Of a stretch of DNA of 64,000 bases, positions 1 through 8,485 are shown piece after piece (the first letter of the stretch is position 1; the number at the start of each line of letters is the position of its first letter). The DNA lies in assembly GCF_003288805.1 (NCBI RefSeq), contig NZ_NHYK01000002.1:60026-124025 (forward strand). The letters run 5' to 3'. The translations under genes and the position numbers were made by a program. This DNA comes from Helicobacter sp. 10-6591. Its GTDB lineage: Bacteria > Campylobacterota > Campylobacteria > Campylobacterales > Helicobacteraceae. The notes under the pieces are model-generated. The model saw only the letters and a list, made by a program, of their open reading frames with translations, was not told the origin of the DNA and did no database searches.

Positions 1-932
1 CGATTTTCAATGTCGCTATCAGAACATTACAACGACGCAAAGGTGAGCCTTGGCGGTATGGCGTAGGAGGTGCTATAGTGTGGGATTCTAAATGCAGTGA
101 GGAATTTGCGGAGTTGCAGCTCAAATCGCAATTTCTTTTTAGCCAAGATTTTAAGCTCTTTGAGACTATGCTACTACGACGCACTGCTAAAGGGTTAGAA
201 GCATTTTTGGGAGAGTATCACTTTTATCGAATTCTAAGAAGCGCATGTGAGCTCTATGGACTTGATGCAAATAGCAGACAGAATCCCGTGCTTTATGAAC
301 TGCTTAATTCCCAAAAACCCGCTCCTTCAGACAAACTCATTGTCCAAACACAAAACCTCGTGCAAGCCTTACTAAGAGATTCCATACCACTGCATCCTCT
401 TGCTCTTACAGAGGCTTGGATGCCTTTGCCTATAAATTTTACAAACGCTGTAGAATCTGCCCTTAAAGATTTAGATTTTACTAAGACACATAAGCCTTTT
501 ATTCTAAAGTTTTTGCTTGATAAAAATGGCACACTAGAGTTTGAAGCGCGTGAGAAAAAAGATTTTCCACACAATTCACTCCCTGTTCAAGTGAGCTTGA
601 GTAAGCACACACAAGATTGGCACAATGATTTCCTTTATCACAAAACCACGAATCGAGCACATTTTGTGGTACCTGATTCTTGCGAGTTTGATGTGATTTA
701 CCAAAACCAAAGAGGTGAGTTTACTGAAGGAACGCGTTGTAATATCGCGATCTTGCAGGATTCCCAGCTACTCACGCCCGCTTTAAGTAGTGGGCTTTTG
801 TGTGGATGCATGCGCGAACTTCTGCTTTCTTGCGGCTGTATGACAGAAAAGATTCTTAAAACAACAGATTCTCAAAACGCAAGGATTTTTGCGCTCAATT
901 CTGTATATGGGGTATTTGAAGTAAGGCTATGA
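1..932 (+). CDS. pabB: Aminodeoxychorismate synthase component I / aminodeoxychorismate lyase fusion (C-terminal part, 5' truncated by window)
   Basis: The reading frame is open from base 3 and enters from outside the window. The first residues (NVAIRTL, then GVGGAIVWDS) match the end of a chorismate-binding PabB domain. From about base 200 the protein becomes a PabC-like, PLP-dependent aminodeoxychorismate lyase: HKTTNR carries the likely PLP lysine, followed by GEFTEGTRCNIAI and TPALSSGLLCG. The fusion would make 4-amino-4-deoxychorismate and cleave it to p-aminobenzoate for folate. Its stop overlaps the start of pabA by 4 bp (ATGA), so glutaminase and synthase are translationally coupled. 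A GTG at 78 is an internal codon, not the start. Domain assignment is from family motifs. Confidence 0.88.
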   Translation, partial: IFNVAIRTLQRRKGEPWRYGVGGAIVWDSKCSEEFAELQLKSQFLFSQDFKLFETMLLRRTAKGLEAFLGEYHFYRILRSACELYGLDANSRQNPVLYELLNSQKPAPSDKLIVQTQNLVQALLRDSIPLHPLALTEAWMPLPINFTNAVESALKDLDFTKTHKPFILKFLLDKNGTLEFEAREKKDFPHNSLPVQVSLSKHTQDWHNDFLYHKTTNRAHFVVPDSCEFDVIYQNQRGEFTEGTRCNIAILQDSQLLTPALSSGLLCGCMRELLLSCGCMTEKILKTTDSQNARIFALNSVYGVFEVRL

Positions 933-1510
933 GTAGGCTGCTTATTATTGACAACTATGATTCTTTTACCTTCAATCTGGTCTATTATTTTTGTGAGCTT
1001 GGAATCCAGCCTATGGTGGTGAAAAACGACTTTGCGCCTACACTTACAAAAAAGACAAGAGAGTTTATTGATAGCTTTGAGTATCTTGTTATCTCGCCTG
1101 GCTTTGGCTCGCCAAAAGATTCTGGAATTTGCATGGAAATCCTACGTGTCTTTGGTAGATACAAAAAGATACTTGGCGTGTGTCTAGGCATGCAATGCAT
1201 TGCTCAAGCTTTTGGTGGAGAAATAGCACAGCTCCCCTCTCCTTTACATGCACAAACTGCACTTTGTAATTTTCTGCCAAATCCCCTGTGTAAAGGAATC
1301 TCTAGTCCCCTAAAAGTCGGGCTTTATCACTCGCTTTTTGTAAAATCACTTGGAGAATGCCAGCTACTAGGCTACATACAATTCCAAAACCTCCAAATCC
1401 CAATGATTCTCAAACACAAAGCACTTGCAATCTATGGCATACAATTCCACCCAGAATCATTACTCTCAAAGAAAGGCAAAAAACTCTTACAGAATTTTTT
1501 GCATATCTAA
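929..1510 (+). CDS. pabA: Aminodeoxychorismate/anthranilate synthase glutaminase subunit
   Basis: Class I glutamine amidotransferase of 193 residues, the usual length for PabA/TrpG. It supplies ammonia from glutamine to the synthase subunit encoded just upstream. The N-terminus IIDNYDSFTFNL is typical. The nucleophile is Cys85 in GVCLGMQC, and the catalytic His174 and Glu176 lie in FHPES. The start overlaps the pabB/pabC stop by 4 bp. The partner is a PabB/PabC fusion, so the folate role (PabA) is preferred over tryptophan (TrpG), although such subunits can serve both. Confidence 0.92.
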   Translation: MSRLLIIDNYDSFTFNLVYYFCELGIQPMVVKNDFAPTLTKKTREFIDSFEYLVISPGFGSPKDSGICMEILRVFGRYKKILGVCLGMQCIAQAFGGEIAQLPSPLHAQTALCNFLPNPLCKGISSPLKVGLYHSLFVKSLGECQLLGYIQFQNLQIPMILKHKALAIYGIQFHPESLLSKKGKKLLQNFLHI

Positions 1511-1544
1511 AAGTTTGCTATAGGAAAGCCGCTAGAAACATTTA

Positions 1545-1550
1545 TATAAT
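1545..1550 (+). promoter_or_regulatory. -10 box upstream of the GT61 glycosyltransferase gene
   Basis: A perfect TATAAT lies 36 bp before the ATG at 1586, in the 75-bp gap after pabA. No convincing -35 is visible, which is normal for Helicobacter/Campylobacter sigma-70 promoters. It would give the phase-variable gene its own promoter. Confidence 0.55.
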
Positions 1551-1585
1551 ACGCGTTTTAGATACCTTGTACCCAAAGGGGAGTA

Positions 1586-2880
1586 ATGATCTTAAATTTT
1601 TTTGCTAAGAAAACTACGACTTTTACCCAAGCAACAATTGATGGCGAAATAAGAGAGGAGATTCTTATCCATCCAGAAGAAAATATGTTAGTTTGCGGAA
1701 ATGGGGTTTTTACCTACAAAGATGCAAATACTCTCAAGCAACTGATAAAAAAACAATTAGGGGGGGGGGTAATACAGAGGCTAGTAAGCATACAAAGATC
1801 CTAAAACCCTACTCTAACTTCCATCTGCAAGATATTTTTGGCAACTACCATCGATTCTTTCGTCCTTACACCTACAAAGCCAAAGAACTTGTCGTGCGCC
1901 TTTTGCCAAATGCATATGCGAGCATGGAGCATGAGCTTGTTTTCACGCAAAGCAAGAAAGCTCTTCTTTCTTATACAAGCAACCGCACACATATACTTAC
2001 TGTGTCTAAGAATCCTAGTTTTAGGCAAAAACTCAAATTGATCGCCTCTCTTTGTAAAAATTGGCTTACGCTTTTTTATTGCAAAAAGATTGTATACGTC
2101 AGCGGTAATGTGGCCCTTCTTACTAGAGATGTGGGGGATTGCTATGGGCATTTTATCAGAGAGGTTATGGTAGGAGTAGAGCAAGTGCGTCGTAGCAATA
2201 AAAAGATTGATTTCTACATTCTGCCTCACAAAATGGAGTTCCAAAAACAAATGTTAGAACTTCTAAGAATCCAAAAATCCCAACTCATTATCGCCAACCC
2301 AAAGACACTTATCAAAGCACAAAATCTCATTATTCCAACACTTTTATGCGAATATGAACTTATAGAATATAGAGCCAATCTACACTACCGTACTCTTATA
2401 CAAAGCGCAATCACACCCTATATTTACAGAAACTTACTCAATCTTCAGCCTTATAAGAATCCTACACGCAAGATTTTTCTTACGCGCCCAAAAGATTCCA
2501 ATCGCAATATAGAAAATCTCGGTGAAGTAGAAGAAGTGTTTAGCGAGTTTGGCTTTGAGATTATCTTGCCAGATTCTCATAGCATCCAAGAGCAGATAAA
2601 TATCTTAAGAGAATCTAAGATTGTCGCTAGTATGCATGGATCTGGGCTTGATAATGTGATTTTTGCAAATGATAAGATTGCTGTTTTAGAACTTTTTAGT
2701 GAGTTTTACCATGACAATAATCCCCAGCTAACAGCACTTTTAAAGCATTGTAAATATTTTTATCTCATAGGCAAGACAAGTAATACTTTAATGCACCCAC
2801 AAAAAGAGAGTGCCTATTTTGCGCCAAATGAATTAAGAAAGGCTTTGTGTATCATGAAAGAATATGTAGATTTTAGCTAG
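1586..2880 (+). CDS. Phase-variable GT61-family (DUF563) glycosyltransferase, frame broken at a G10 tract
   Basis: Two overlapping frames make one gene. The first (from ATG 1586, after AAGGGGAG) runs into the G tract at 1760-1769 and stops at 1804. The second carries the rest to 2880. With G11 or G8 the frames join into about 431 residues. The C-terminal half has DUF563/GT61 features: GHFIREVMVGVEQ, then FLTRPKDSNRNIEN, then ASMHGSGLDNVIFA followed by LELF. The family transfers sugars to surface glycans, but the acceptor cannot be read from sequence. As given, only a 72-residue stub would be made (OFF). It stands alone between folate genes and the acetate transporter, with its own -10 box. 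GT61 assignment is from motif memory and the family is broad. Confidence 0.75.
1760..1769 (+). repeat. Poly-G tract (G10), phase-variation site
   Basis: Ten consecutive G lie about 175 bp inside the glycosyltransferase gene. G10 gives a stop at 1804, while a gain of one G or loss of two restores the frame. Slipped-strand mispairing at such tracts is the standard switching mechanism in Helicobacter and Campylobacter. Confidence 0.9.
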
Positions 2881-3225
2881 GTCTTAAGAGCAAGAATCTG
2901 CCAAATCTAACATAAGTGCTACAAAGCTTTGTAGCGCTTATGTTGGGTAAAGAGATCTTGGCATCAGTATCTAGCACTCCGCTTCCATCTTGCCTTTGTA
3001 AGATTCTAGGAAATACAGATTTATTGCAGATAAAACCATAACTCTGTGGCTTTCACTCCATGAAATGCAATAAAAGCAAGATGAGGCATTTGCTTAGTCA
3101 AGGCTATGCATACCATTTACCACTATGCCTCATATCGCTGCTGCCATTGATACTGCAAGATTGCACAATTTCCAAAACACAATCTTATATAGCTCTAAAA
3201 GTACTTTTGCGCTTTCTTGCAACAA
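2881..3225. other. Intergenic stretch without a recognisable gene
   Basis: This is the gap between the glycosyltransferase (plus) and actP (minus), whose 3' ends face each other. Apart from the long palindrome at 2909-2944 I see no gene, tRNA or promoter pair. All three minus-strand frames have scattered stops and none gives a product I recognise. It may contain decayed coding sequence, but I cannot support an identity. Confidence 0.5.
2909..2944. terminator. 36-bp near-perfect palindrome between convergent genes
   Basis: The two 18-bp arms (left arm AACATAAGTGCTACAAAG) are reverse complements except for one position, which would be a G-U pair in RNA. There is no spacer loop. It lies 28 bp after the glycosyltransferase stop and could end transcription from both sides. 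A T-run is missing, so a classic intrinsic terminator is not certain. Confidence 0.45.
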
Positions 3226-4887
3226 TCAATGCTCTAGCGCAGATGAAGCGCCAATGCCTGTTTTGGCTCGAAAATCAAAAGCCTCAAAGCCATCTCTATC
3301 AATCTCACCTCTTGCACTTTTATCCGTTACAGAGAAAAACCACAGTAAGAAAAATGTAAGCGGTATAGAAAATATCGCAGGATGATCATAAGGGAATATC
3401 GCGCTTTCAAACCCAAAGGTCTTCACCCACATACTAGGACTAAGCATCACAAACCCAACCACAGCAATAAGCCCTAACATCCCACCTACAAATACGCCTC
3501 TAGTAGTAAGCCCTTTCCAATAAATGCAAAGCAGAATAATTGGGAAATTTACACTTCCAGCGATACCAAAGATTAGTCCAACCATGAAAGCGACATTTTG
3601 ATTCTCAAACACAAAGCCTAGTGCAATAGAAAGCACGCCTAACACAACAGTAGCAATTTTGCTAGCTCTCATTTGGGATTTAGAATCTGCCTGTCCGTTT
3701 TTAAAAGTATGCGTATAGAGGTCATGCGCTATGGCTCCAGCCCCACTAATACATAGCCCAGAAACTACAGCAAGGATGGTCGCAAACGCCACAGCAGAGA
3801 TAAAGCCTAAGAGGATATTCCCGCCTAATATCTCTGAAAGCACGATAACAACCATATTGCTAGCACCCGTGAATGCACCATTTTCATCTACATAACGTGC
3901 ATCGCCTAGCACAAAGGCAATGGCACCAAAGCCTAGCACAAACATCAATATAAAAAAGTAAGCAATAAAAGTCGTAGCATAGAAGGCAGACTTTCTAGCT
4001 TCTTTGCCATCTTTGACCGTGAAAAACCTCATCAAAATATGCGGTAATCCAGCGGTACCAAAGGTAACTGCAAGCCCCAAAGAGATAGTTGCTACAGGGT
4101 CTTTAAAGAATACCCCAGCCTTCATGATTGCATCGCCTTTGGGGTGGTTTTTAATCGCTTCGCCAAAGTAGTAACTAAGATCAAACTTCGAAAGATAAAT
4201 AATCATTAGCGCCATCAAAGTCGTGCCACTTAAAAGCAAAGATGCCTTAATAATCTGTACCCAAGTTGTAGCGTGCATTCCTCCAAAAATCACATAACAC
4301 ATCATCAAAAGTCCAACAAGAACTACCGCCACTGCATAAGGCAAGCCAAAGAGTGTTTGGACAAGTTGCCCTGCGCCTACCATTTGTGCGATGAGGTATA
4401 AAATCACAATTACCAGTGAGCTAATAGCTGCAATGACACGCACAGGCTTTTCTTCTAAACGTAATGCGACCACATCAGTAAAAGTGAATTTCCCAAGATT
4501 TCTGAATCTCTCTGCAATGAGAAACAAAATAACAGGCCAGGCAATAGTCCATCCAACAGGGTAAATAAGTGCATCAAATCCGTAAGAAAAAATCAGTGCG
4601 CTAAGCCCTAAGAAGGCTGCAGCGCTCATATAATCCCCAGATATTGCCAGTCCATTTTGGAAGCCAGAGATTCCTCCTCCAGCGGTGAAAAACGCCGAAG
4701 CGGATTGGGTTTTTTTATTACAAAAATAAGTAATGACAAGTGTGCTAACAACAAAAGCAATAAACATAACCACAGCAGTGAGATTAAAAGAAGATTTTTC
4801 TACTTCGCCGCCACTATCAAATGCTGCGCCAAATACATAGCTACCACAGATTCCAAAAATGCTCAAACATAAAAGAAGATTTTTCAT
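3226..4887 (-). CDS. actP: Cation/acetate symporter (SSS family)
   Basis: Sodium:solute symporter of 553 residues with an N-terminal signal-like segment and about 13 hydrophobic spans. It probably imports acetate or another short monocarboxylate with Na+ or H+. Typical ActP segments are the FFTAGGGISGFQNGLAISGD stretch near residue 86 and the GTAGLPHILMRFFTVKD loop near residue 280. It overlaps the upstream DUF485 gene by 4 bp (ATGA), the conserved yjcH-actP arrangement. The C-terminal tail after the last span is hydrophilic. Acetate as substrate is inferred from family and pairing; pyruvate or lactate transport is possible in this family. Confidence 0.9.
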   Translation of the reverse strand: MKNLLLCLSIFGICGSYVFGAAFDSGGEVEKSSFNLTAVVMFIAFVVSTLVITYFCNKKTQSASAFFTAGGGISGFQNGLAISGDYMSAAAFLGLSALIFSYGFDALIYPVGWTIAWPVILFLIAERFRNLGKFTFTDVVALRLEEKPVRVIAAISSLVIVILYLIAQMVGAGQLVQTLFGLPYAVAVVLVGLLMMCYVIFGGMHATTWVQIIKASLLLSGTTLMALMIIYLSKFDLSYYFGEAIKNHPKGDAIMKAGVFFKDPVATISLGLAVTFGTAGLPHILMRFFTVKDGKEARKSAFYATTFIAYFFILMFVLGFGAIAFVLGDARYVDENGAFTGASNMVVIVLSEILGGNILLGFISAVAFATILAVVSGLCISGAGAIAHDLYTHTFKNGQADSKSQMRASKIATVVLGVLSIALGFVFENQNVAFMVGLIFGIAGSVNFPIILLCIYWKGLTTRGVFVGGMLGLIAVVGFVMLSPSMWVKTFGFESAIFPYDHPAIFSIPLTFFLLWFFSVTDKSARGEIDRDGFEAFDFRAKTGIGASSALEH

Positions 4888-5243
4888 ACATCCTCCTTGA
4901 TAAGACCAATTTTTTTCATTCTCTCCACAATCTCAGCTTCTTTAGAATCTAAAAATATATTGGCTATAAAGCTATAAATTCCCGTGCCTAATACCCCTAA
5001 CAAAATTGAGCAAAGACCAAAGACAATCCCAAGTGTTACGGGAGAATCTCCCACACTCAAAGCCAAAAACTCTGGAAAAAATGCCACTAATGTGAGAAAG
5101 CCAAAATAGCAACCCAGAACAACGATAGTCAGAAAAATAGTAAAACGCATTTTAAATTGCATAAATGCTTCAAACTCCATATATAAAGCTCTTTGTTCAT
5201 CATTACCTGGCTCACAATAATTATTTTTGCAAATCATTTTCAC
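4884..5243 (-). CDS. yjcH: DUF485 inner-membrane protein, YjcH-like partner of ActP
   Basis: Small membrane protein (119 residues) with two hydrophobic spans (about residues 32-57 and 68-95) and charged ends. DUF485 proteins are almost always encoded next to ActP-type symporters, as here with a 4-bp overlap; their precise role is unknown. The start is preceded by GGAGAG. Upstream lie a TTGAAGCTTCAA palindrome and, about 170 bp away, a T15 tract (coding-strand sense), both candidate control elements for the pair. Confidence 0.85.
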   Translation of the reverse strand: MKMICKNNYCEPGNDEQRALYMEFEAFMQFKMRFTIFLTIVVLGCYFGFLTLVAFFPEFLALSVGDSPVTLGIVFGLCSILLGVLGTGIYSFIANIFLDSKEAEIVERMKKIGLIKEDV

Positions 5244-5263
5244 TCTCCTTATTTGTAAAACTA

Positions 5264-5275
5264 TTGAAGCTTCAA
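5264..5275. promoter_or_regulatory. TTGAAGCTTCAA palindrome in the yjcH-actP leader
   Basis: A perfect 12-bp palindrome about 20 bp upstream of the yjcH ATG. On the minus strand it overlaps a TGAAGC direct repeat (TGAAGCGTTGAAGC). It could be an operator for the acetate transporter genes. The role is inferred from position only. Confidence 0.3.
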
Positions 5276-5414
5276 CGCTTCACTAAAATAGTAAATATTA
5301 AAAAGATAAATGCCAGGATGAGAATTTTTATAGAAAAATTGGCATAGCTACTTTTTGTATCAAATTAAATATAGTAGTGTCTTTAACGACCTGCATTAGA
5401 TTGATATAAGGATT

Positions 5415-5429
5415 AAAAAAAAAAAAAAA
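5415..5429. repeat. Poly-A/T tract (15 nt) between tpiA and the yjcH-actP leader
   Basis: Fifteen consecutive A on the plus strand (T15 in the sense of yjcH-actP and tpiA). It lies 27 bp past the tpiA stop and about 170 bp upstream of yjcH. It could act as the U-run of a terminator for tpiA, although no strong hairpin precedes it, or as a length-variable promoter element like those described for Helicobacter adhesin genes. Confidence 0.7.
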
Positions 5430-5456
5430 TTGAGTTTGGAATCTGGGTTGTAAAAA

Positions 5457-6176
5457 TTATTTACTTTGAATATTTTTTGCGCTCGTATTTCTACCTGCAG
5501 AGATAATGTCTAAAAACTGCTCTTTTTGTAAGCTTGCACTTCCTATTAGTACGCCAGAGACATTTTCTAAAGCAAGAATTTCGCTAGCATTCTTTGCATT
5601 CACACTCCCACCATAAAGTAGAGGAGAATTAGTCACAGTTTTAAGATAGGCATGTGTCTTATCTATATCCTGTATGCTAGCGCTAACCCCTGTGCCAATA
5701 GCCCATATAGGCTCATAAGCTACTACAAGATTTTCATACCCACTATCAATCCCTACAAACTGATTATGCAAAAACTCCTCTACTCTTCCACTCTCTCGCA
5801 CCTCCAAACTCTCACCGACACAATAAAATATCTTAAAACCTTCTTTTGCAAAATAGTCAAATTTTTGCGCTAGCATTTTTTGATCTTCATAAAAAAGAGT
5901 ACGCCTTTCACTGTGTCCAATCAGAATACTCTCTATCCCAAATTCTTTGAGTTGCTCTAGTCCTATCTCTCCTGTAAATGCCCCATTGAGGGCTGGAGTA
6001 GCATTTTGCGCACCGATACTAAGATGTTTGAAGTTATTATCAAGTAGTGCAGAGGTGTTTGGAAAAATTTGTAGAGGGGATTGTATGTCTTGGAGTAGAG
6101 AATCTAAGTCTGCAAGATACTTATGAGTAGCTTGACGCGTAAGATTGCATTTGAAATTAGCCGCTATGAGTTTCAT
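5457..6176 (-). CDS. tpiA: Triosephosphate isomerase
   Basis: Interconverts dihydroxyacetone phosphate and glyceraldehyde 3-phosphate. Catalytic residues are visible: Asn7 and Lys9 in AANFKCN, His88 in LIGHSERR, and Glu155 in VAYEPIWAIGTG. The phosphate-binding LLYGGSVN and GVLIGSASL segments follow. At 239 residues it is slightly short, as in other Helicobacter. It is the last gene of the long minus-strand run that starts at ccoN, 22 bp after the TPR gene. Confidence 0.95.
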   Translation of the reverse strand: MKLIAANFKCNLTRQATHKYLADLDSLLQDIQSPLQIFPNTSALLDNNFKHLSIGAQNATPALNGAFTGEIGLEQLKEFGIESILIGHSERRTLFYEDQKMLAQKFDYFAKEGFKIFYCVGESLEVRESGRVEEFLHNQFVGIDSGYENLVVAYEPIWAIGTGVSASIQDIDKTHAYLKTVTNSPLLYGGSVNAKNASEILALENVSGVLIGSASLQKEQFLDIISAGRNTSAKNIQSK

Positions 6177-6198
6177 ACAATATCCTTAAAGAGTGAAA

Positions 6199-6804
6199 TT
6201 ACCAATGTTGTAAATTCTTATATTCAAGATTCTTATCATTGGGTTTGAGGTCTTTGTGTAAATCCTCCAAATTTGGCATAAAAAGCTCTACAGAATTTTT
6301 ACTAGGCCTAGAGAGAGCTTGTATTTTTTGTTTTTTGATAATCTTTGCAAAGCTTCCTTTGTTTGCAGCCATGTCTTGGATGTATGCAAGATTATTCTTG
6401 CTTTGGCTAGTAGGATGGAGTTTTAATGCATATTTATAAGCCTGAATACTCTGTGGCAAATCACTGAGCATAAAAAAGCTATTACCCAGATTGTGGTAAA
6501 TCTTGGCATAAAATGCTTGTGTCTTAAACTCTTGCTTGCAGGGCAAATCCAATGCTTGTTTGTAAAACTTGAGCGCACTTGCAAAAATACCCAGTTTGTA
6601 GTATGTATTAGCAAGATTATAAGCACTCTTACAAGTCTGAGATTCTCTAAAAAGCTCTGTGTAAATCTCTAAGGCTCTTTCATAATTGTTGGACTGATAC
6701 AAAATATATGCTCGAAATTCACTCAAGCTTCTCTCTACAGATATGGCTTGCGCAACCCCAGCAAGAAAGCAAAACACCAACAAAACTCTCACTCTAGATT
6801 CCAA
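6199..6804 (-). CDS. Exported TPR-repeat protein
   Basis: A 201-residue protein with a signal peptide (VRVLLVFCFLAGVAQA), so probably periplasmic. About three tetratricopeptide repeats follow (residues 40-140): NNYERALEIYTELF, KSAYNLANTYYKLGIFASA and KIYHNLGNSFFMLSDLPQSI. The C-terminal 50 residues are basic and lack repeats. TPR proteins are protein-binding scaffolds, and nothing here points to a partner. Its first 16 bp overlap the end of ung, so it is translated with that gene. It resembles the TPR subunits of Bat-type operons, but no other bat genes are nearby. Confidence 0.7.
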   Translation of the reverse strand: MESRVRVLLVFCFLAGVAQAISVERSLSEFRAYILYQSNNYERALEIYTELFRESQTCKSAYNLANTYYKLGIFASALKFYKQALDLPCKQEFKTQAFYAKIYHNLGNSFFMLSDLPQSIQAYKYALKLHPTSQSKNNLAYIQDMAANKGSFAKIIKKQKIQALSRPSKNSVELFMPNLEDLHKDLKPNDKNLEYKNLQHW

Positions 6805-7520
6805 TCAAGGGGTTCTTTTTGGCAGGAAAGCCAATACTGCTTAGCTTTTAAAAATACATCACTTCCCACAAAACCTCGTGCCAGAGGGCTTGGATGTGGT
6901 GCTGTAAGTATGCAATGTTTTGATTGATTGATAAGCGAGGCTTTTTTCTTGGCGTAATTTCCCCATAGCATGAAAACAATCCCTTCAAAATTCTCTGATA
7001 GTACCTTAATGACTTCATCGCTGAAAGATTCCCATCCAAAGCCTTTATGCGAAGCTGGTTTGTTTGCTTCTACGCTTAGAATCGCATTCAATAAAAGCAC
7101 GCCACGCTCTCCCCAGACACTCAAATCGCCATGATCTGGAGGGATAAATCCACAAGTACGCGCAAGTTCTGTGTAAATATTTTTCAACGAAGGAGGTGGA
7201 GGCAAGGGCTTAGGGACAGAAAAACTCAAACCCATAGCTTGAGGTACAAGTTTTAAGCCATCTTTGCATGTCACATTGATAGCGCCATGATAAGGATCTT
7301 GGCCTAAGATCACGACCTTCACATCTTTAGGTAAAGTAAGAAAAAACGTTTTAAAAAGCATACTTGGGGGTGGGTAGAGAGTTTTACCTGTCTTTAATTC
7401 TGTAAGATAGGCTGTTCTTATATTTTCAAAAGTCTGGCTTTCTAAAAAACCACGAAGCAAGACTTTCCATTGATTTGGTAGCTTGATAGAATCTAGATTT
7501 GCCACTCTGCTTGCTACCAA
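6789..7520 (-). CDS. ung: Uracil-DNA glycosylase, family 1
   Basis: Removes uracil from DNA to start base excision repair. Family 1 motifs are clear: ILGQDPYHG with catalytic Asp75, VLLLNAILSVE (residues 141-151), and APHPSPLA with His209. Compared with the classic GQDPYHGPNQAHGLAFSV, there are roughly a dozen extra residues between PYHG and AMGLSFSV (about residues 80-94), an insertion I believe other Helicobacter share. It lies 6 bp downstream of gatC and overlaps the next gene by 16 bp. Confidence 0.93.
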   Translation of the reverse strand: MVASRVANLDSIKLPNQWKVLLRGFLESQTFENIRTAYLTELKTGKTLYPPPSMLFKTFFLTLPKDVKVVILGQDPYHGAINVTCKDGLKLVPQAMGLSFSVPKPLPPPPSLKNIYTELARTCGFIPPDHGDLSVWGERGVLLLNAILSVEANKPASHKGFGWESFSDEVIKVLSENFEGIVFMLWGNYAKKKASLINQSKHCILTAPHPSPLARGFVGSDVFLKAKQYWLSCQKEPLDWNLE

Positions 7521-7526
7521 AGATAT

Positions 7527-7808
7527 TTATTCAATAATTTTTGGGACGATGAAAAATCCATCTTCTTTGAGAGGTGCATTTTCTAAAATATCTCTACCAA
7601 TACCATTGTAAATAACTTCATCCTCACGAAGCGGTGTCTTAAGAGTTGTGGTAGGACTTGGGAGAGATGTAGTGCTGAGACTCTCTAGATTCTGTACAAA
7701 TTCTAAAATCTCGCTCAATTGTGCCTTTATCTGCTCTTTCTTTTCGCTAGGAATTTCTATCATGCCAAGCTTTTGGAGTCTTGCTAAAAGGGTATCATCA
7801 ATGAGCAT
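7527..7808 (-). CDS. gatC: Aspartyl/glutamyl-tRNA(Asn/Gln) amidotransferase subunit C
   Basis: The 93-residue subunit of the GatCAB complex, which converts Asp-tRNA(Asn) and Glu-tRNA(Gln) to the amidated forms; Helicobacter needs this for at least Gln-tRNA. Family signs are the leading DDTLLARLQKLGMIEIPSEK, ILEFVQNLESL, the LREDEV segment near residue 60 and the C-terminal DGFFIVPKII. GatC wraps around GatA and stabilises the complex. gatA and gatB are not in this window. It sits between ydcH-like and ung with gaps below 10 bp. Confidence 0.9.
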   Translation of the reverse strand: MLIDDTLLARLQKLGMIEIPSEKKEQIKAQLSEILEFVQNLESLSTTSLPSPTTTLKTPLREDEVIYNGIGRDILENAPLKEDGFFIVPKIIE

Positions 7809-7817
7809 TTTGAGGTC

Positions 7818-8042
7818 TTATTTGTGTGTCTTGCGGTACTGCAAAATCATCGCATAGGCTTCATCTTTCAAAAGCAGCTTTTGCTTTTTGAGGACTTCAA
7901 GTTCTATATCTGAAAGTAATTCTTCGCCACTTTCTATTTTCTTAATCCTATCATCTAGTTCATTGTGCTCATCAAAAATCTTTGCAAAATGTGCGTTTTC
8001 AGTTTTTAGCTTGCTTACTTCATCTCTGTATTCGTGAAACAT
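7818..8042 (-). CDS. YdcH-family (DUF465) small protein
   Basis: A 74-residue, highly charged, helical protein. It has the DUF465 pattern, a leading MFHEYRDEVSKLK, then FAKIFDEHNELDDRIKKIE, and a C-terminal LKKQKLLLKDEAYAMI. The fold is expected to be a helical hairpin. Function is unknown in the family; a cytosolic location is likely because there is no signal or membrane span. It is 9 bp upstream of gatC, and a 60-bp gap separates it from the pseudopilin-like genes. Confidence 0.75.
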   Translation of the reverse strand: MFHEYRDEVSKLKTENAHFAKIFDEHNELDDRIKKIESGEELLSDIELEVLKKQKLLLKDEAYAMILQYRKTHK

Positions 8043-8102
8043 ACTATCTCCTTTGAAATATGCGAGAGATTATAAAGGAATTTGCCTTTAAGAGAAAATA
8101 AA

Positions 8103-8477
8103 TCATTGCAATCTACTTAAAACATGTCTTCTAACAACCCGCTGTGTATTAGAGGTGACAGGATTCTTGACAGATGAGGTAATGTCGAGTAAATATAACG
8201 AATCTTCGATTGCGTGCAGTCTTGCACTTACTTTGTAACCTTTCTCAAACTCCATTTCTAACAACCCGCATTCACCCACTCCCAAATCTCGCAAACATAC
8301 CAACCCAAAATCATAAGCATTCTTTGCGTAAACCTCTAGCTGCGTCTTAGCATGGATATGACTGAGTGGAGCTATCGGAGAGAGGATAAAAATATATTCC
8401 AAAAACATCGCTACAAAAATCAACATAAACACAGCATAAAAACCAACAAATCCATTTTCTACCTTACTTTTACCCAT
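8103..8477 (-). CDS. Pseudopilin-like membrane protein (third of a trio)
   Basis: A 124-residue protein with a basic start, then Gly-Phe and a long hydrophobic helix (residues 9-33: GFVGFYAVFMLIFVAMFLEY), then a soluble domain. The layout resembles a type II/IV pseudopilin, but Tyr stands where Glu5 of a mature pilin is expected, as in some minor (GspK-like) pseudopilins. The C-terminal region has two Cys (CLRDLGVGEC) that could form a disulfide. It starts 8 bp after the preceding pseudopilin-like gene. Family membership is inferred from layout and neighbours, not from a named domain. Confidence 0.5.
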   Translation of the reverse strand: MGKSKVENGFVGFYAVFMLIFVAMFLEYIFILSPIAPLSHIHAKTQLEVYAKNAYDFGLVCLRDLGVGECGLLEMEFEKGYKVSARLHAIEDSLYLLDITSSVKNPVTSNTQRVVRRHVLSRLQ

Positions 8478-8485
8478 CTTGCTTC

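Noticed and set aside
3060..3385. Plus-strand open frames overlapping the 3' end of actP
   Set aside because: They run antisense into a clear symporter gene and have no family features or ribosome site.
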